NCBI GenBank assembly: GCA_003577365.1
Contig: QEUY01000212.1
Coordinates: forward strand, 1 to 6,717
Reading direction: 5' to 3'
DNA from: Chloroflexota bacterium
GTDB taxonomy: Bacteria; Chloroflexota; Anaerolineae; Caldilineales; Caldilineaceae
Length of the DNA stretch: 6,717 nt
Shown here: positions 5,838 through 6,717 of the stretch, in pieces
Numbering within the stretch: position 1 is the first letter of the stretch
Layout: the number at the start of each line of letters is the position of its first letter
The notes under the pieces: generated by a model
Database searches by the model: none
What the model was told of the DNA's origin: nothing
Seen by the model: the letters and a program-made list of their open reading frames with translations, nothing else
Position numbers and translations under genes: made by a program

Positions 5838-6626
5838 TCAGGACGCAATCAGATAGAACAGTGCGCCCTGGGGGTCTTGTACCAAGGCATACTTGAAGCC
5901 GGCGTCTTCCGTCGGGCCGGCCAGCACACGTCCGCCTAGCTCCTCCACCTTAGCGGCGCTGGCCTCCACATCCGCCACGCCCAGATAGACCATCCAGCTT
6001 GGCGGCATGTCGTCCATCTCGGCGGTGATCACGCCCATCGGCATGATCACGGCGACCGGTGTTTCCCCATTGTTGCAGGCTGCATACTGCACCCCGTTGA
6101 GGCTGTCCAGCCCTGCTGTCCAGCCCAATAGCTTCGTATAGAAATCGGCGGCCGCGGTCACGTCGTGCGTGTAGAGTTCATTCCAGCAGAACGCGCCCGG
6201 ACGTTGGTAGAAGCTGGAGCCGATATGGCTGCGCGCTGCCCACAGGCAGATAGGCGCGCCGGTGGGGTCTTGCAGCAGCGACATGCGTCCGAACTCGGCG
6301 ATGTCGAACGGCTGCTCGATCACGCTGCCGCCCAGGAGTTCGACCTGAGCCGTGGTCGTGTCCACATCGTCGACCGTGATATACGAGGTCCAACGGGGTG
6401 GGATGCCCATCTCCGGCGGAACCCGATACAGCCCTGCCACCGGTTTCCCATCCAAATGCAGCATCGTGTAATAGGCGTCATCGCCTATCGGATTGTCCTG
6501 AGCTGTCCAGCCAAAGAGTTGGGTATAGAACCGTTTGGCTGCTTCCTGATCGCTCGTACCCAGTTCAATCCACGAGAACGCGCCGTGCGGGTAGTTTGTG
6601 ATCGCCTGCATGTGGGTCTCGAACAT
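5838..6626 (-). CDS. Two-domain VOC (glyoxalase/bleomycin resistance fold) family protein
   Basis: A 262-residue, probably cytoplasmic protein made of two tandem vicinal-oxygen-chelate domains, about residues 14-130 and 143-261. The repeat is visible by eye. Each half opens with the same pattern (GAFSWIELGT at 15-24, GAFCWNELYT at 144-153), then FYTQLFGWT and FYTKLLGWT, later VDDV or VADV with ELLGG or ELGG, and ends in QDPTGAPICLW or QDPQGALFYLI. This layout recalls mycobacterial CFP30B (Rv0577) relatives. Neither half ends with the metal-binding glutamate of classical glyoxalase I, so lactoylglutathione lyase activity should not be assumed; function is unknown. The start at 6626 is preferred because AGGAG lies 7 bases upstream on this strand. 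An in-frame ATG at 6695 would add 23 residues unlike the family and runs through the promoter candidate. The gene is convergent with the flippase-like gene. Confidence 0.93.
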   Translation of the reverse strand: MFETHMQAITNYPHGAFSWIELGTSDQEAAKRFYTQLFGWTAQDNPIGDDAYYTMLHLDGKPVAGLYRVPPEMGIPPRWTSYITVDDVDTTTAQVELLGGSVIEQPFDIAEFGRMSLLQDPTGAPICLWAARSHIGSSFYQRPGAFCWNELYTHDVTAAADFYTKLLGWTAGLDSLNGVQYAACNNGETPVAVIMPMGVITAEMDDMPPSWMVYLGVADVEASAAKVEELGGRVLAGPTEDAGFKYALVQDPQGALFYLIAS

Positions 6627-6633
6627 AGTGTTT

Positions 6634-6638
6634 CTCCT
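6634..6638 (-). promoter_or_regulatory. Ribosome binding site of the VOC gene
   Basis: On the - strand AGGAG is followed by AAACACT and then ATG at 6626, a 7-base spacing that is close to ideal. This site decides the start in favour of MFETHMQAITNY. Confidence 0.85.
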
Positions 6639-6652
6639 GTTGCAAAGGCTTG

Positions 6653-6673
6653 CCGGGAGCCAGCGGTTCCCGG
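6653..6673 (-). other. Small inverted repeat in the VOC leader
   Basis: CCGGGA and TCCCGG form a 6-bp stem. In the - strand transcript, after one A-C mismatch, two more pairs close a 3-base loop. It would lie between the predicted transcription start and the ribosome binding site, 14 bases upstream of AGGAG. It is small, and no known riboswitch or attenuator pattern is recognised. Confidence 0.35.
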
Positions 6674-6690
6674 ACGCTGTGTGGGGTATC

Positions 6691-6717
6691 AGCATAGCAC
6701 AGAACGCAATAAAAATC
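6691..6717 (-). promoter_or_regulatory. Candidate extended -10 promoter of the VOC gene
   Basis: On the - strand TATGCT (6696-6691) is preceded by TGC, the extended -10 form. It matches the consensus at four of six positions. Transcription would start near 6683-6685, giving a leader of about 57-60 bases. Any -35 box would fall at or beyond the right edge of the window in an A/T-rich run, so it cannot be judged. The nine bases TCTGTGCTA here are identical to those at the zinc dehydrogenase promoter. Confidence 0.45.

Noticed and set aside
6398..6601. A 67-codon + strand frame within the VOC gene
   Set aside because: It is antisense to a well-supported two-domain protein and shows no family signature or ribosome binding site.
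1..6717. Defence island, biosynthetic cluster, toxin-antitoxin pair or mobile element
   Set aside because: I looked for small paired genes, integrases, transposase motifs, terminal inverted repeats and repeat arrays. All coding space is taken by core export, metabolic and envelope families, and no such signature is present.

Overview
The window is a compact, GC-rich stretch of bacterial chromosome with strong G/C preference at third codon positions. It holds six protein genes. The first five run on the + strand and the last is convergent on the - strand. I see no tRNA, rRNA, CRISPR array, insertion sequence or phage gene, and no gap between genes exceeds about 120 bases. The separate adjacent secD and secF genes, the style of the SecD/SecF and glutamate dehydrogenase sequences, and the palindromic intergenic repeat suggest a Chloroflexota bacterium (Anaerolineae or Caldilineae-like). 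This is inferred from family resemblance only and was not tested by a search.

Layout, left to right: (1) the 3' part of secD, cut by the left edge, then secF 46 bases later, closed by a strong GC hairpin with a short T-rich tail. These two genes form the SecDF membrane complex that drives late steps of protein export with the proton gradient. (2) A zinc-dependent medium-chain dehydrogenase gene with its own extended -10 promoter so close to the ATG that the mRNA is probably leaderless. (3) A glutamate dehydrogenase gene with all four diagnostic active-site residues and an unusual polar N-terminal extension of about 54 residues. (4) An integral membrane protein of the YbhN/AglD/MprF-N flippase-like family, separated from the dehydrogenase gene by a perfect 12-bp hairpin that abuts its ribosome binding site. 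(5) A 12-bp perfect palindrome in the convergent gap. (6) On the - strand, a two-domain VOC (glyoxalase-fold) protein with its own leader, promoter candidate and Shine-Dalgarno site.

The genes do not form one pathway. SecD and SecF are a functional pair. The two dehydrogenases, flippase-like protein and VOC protein look like ordinary metabolic and envelope genes that happen to be neighbours. I found no convincing undescribed system. The most interesting signals are small and regulatory: the leaderless promoter, the 9-base box it shares with the VOC promoter candidate, the intergenic hairpins, and the glutamate dehydrogenase N-terminal tail.
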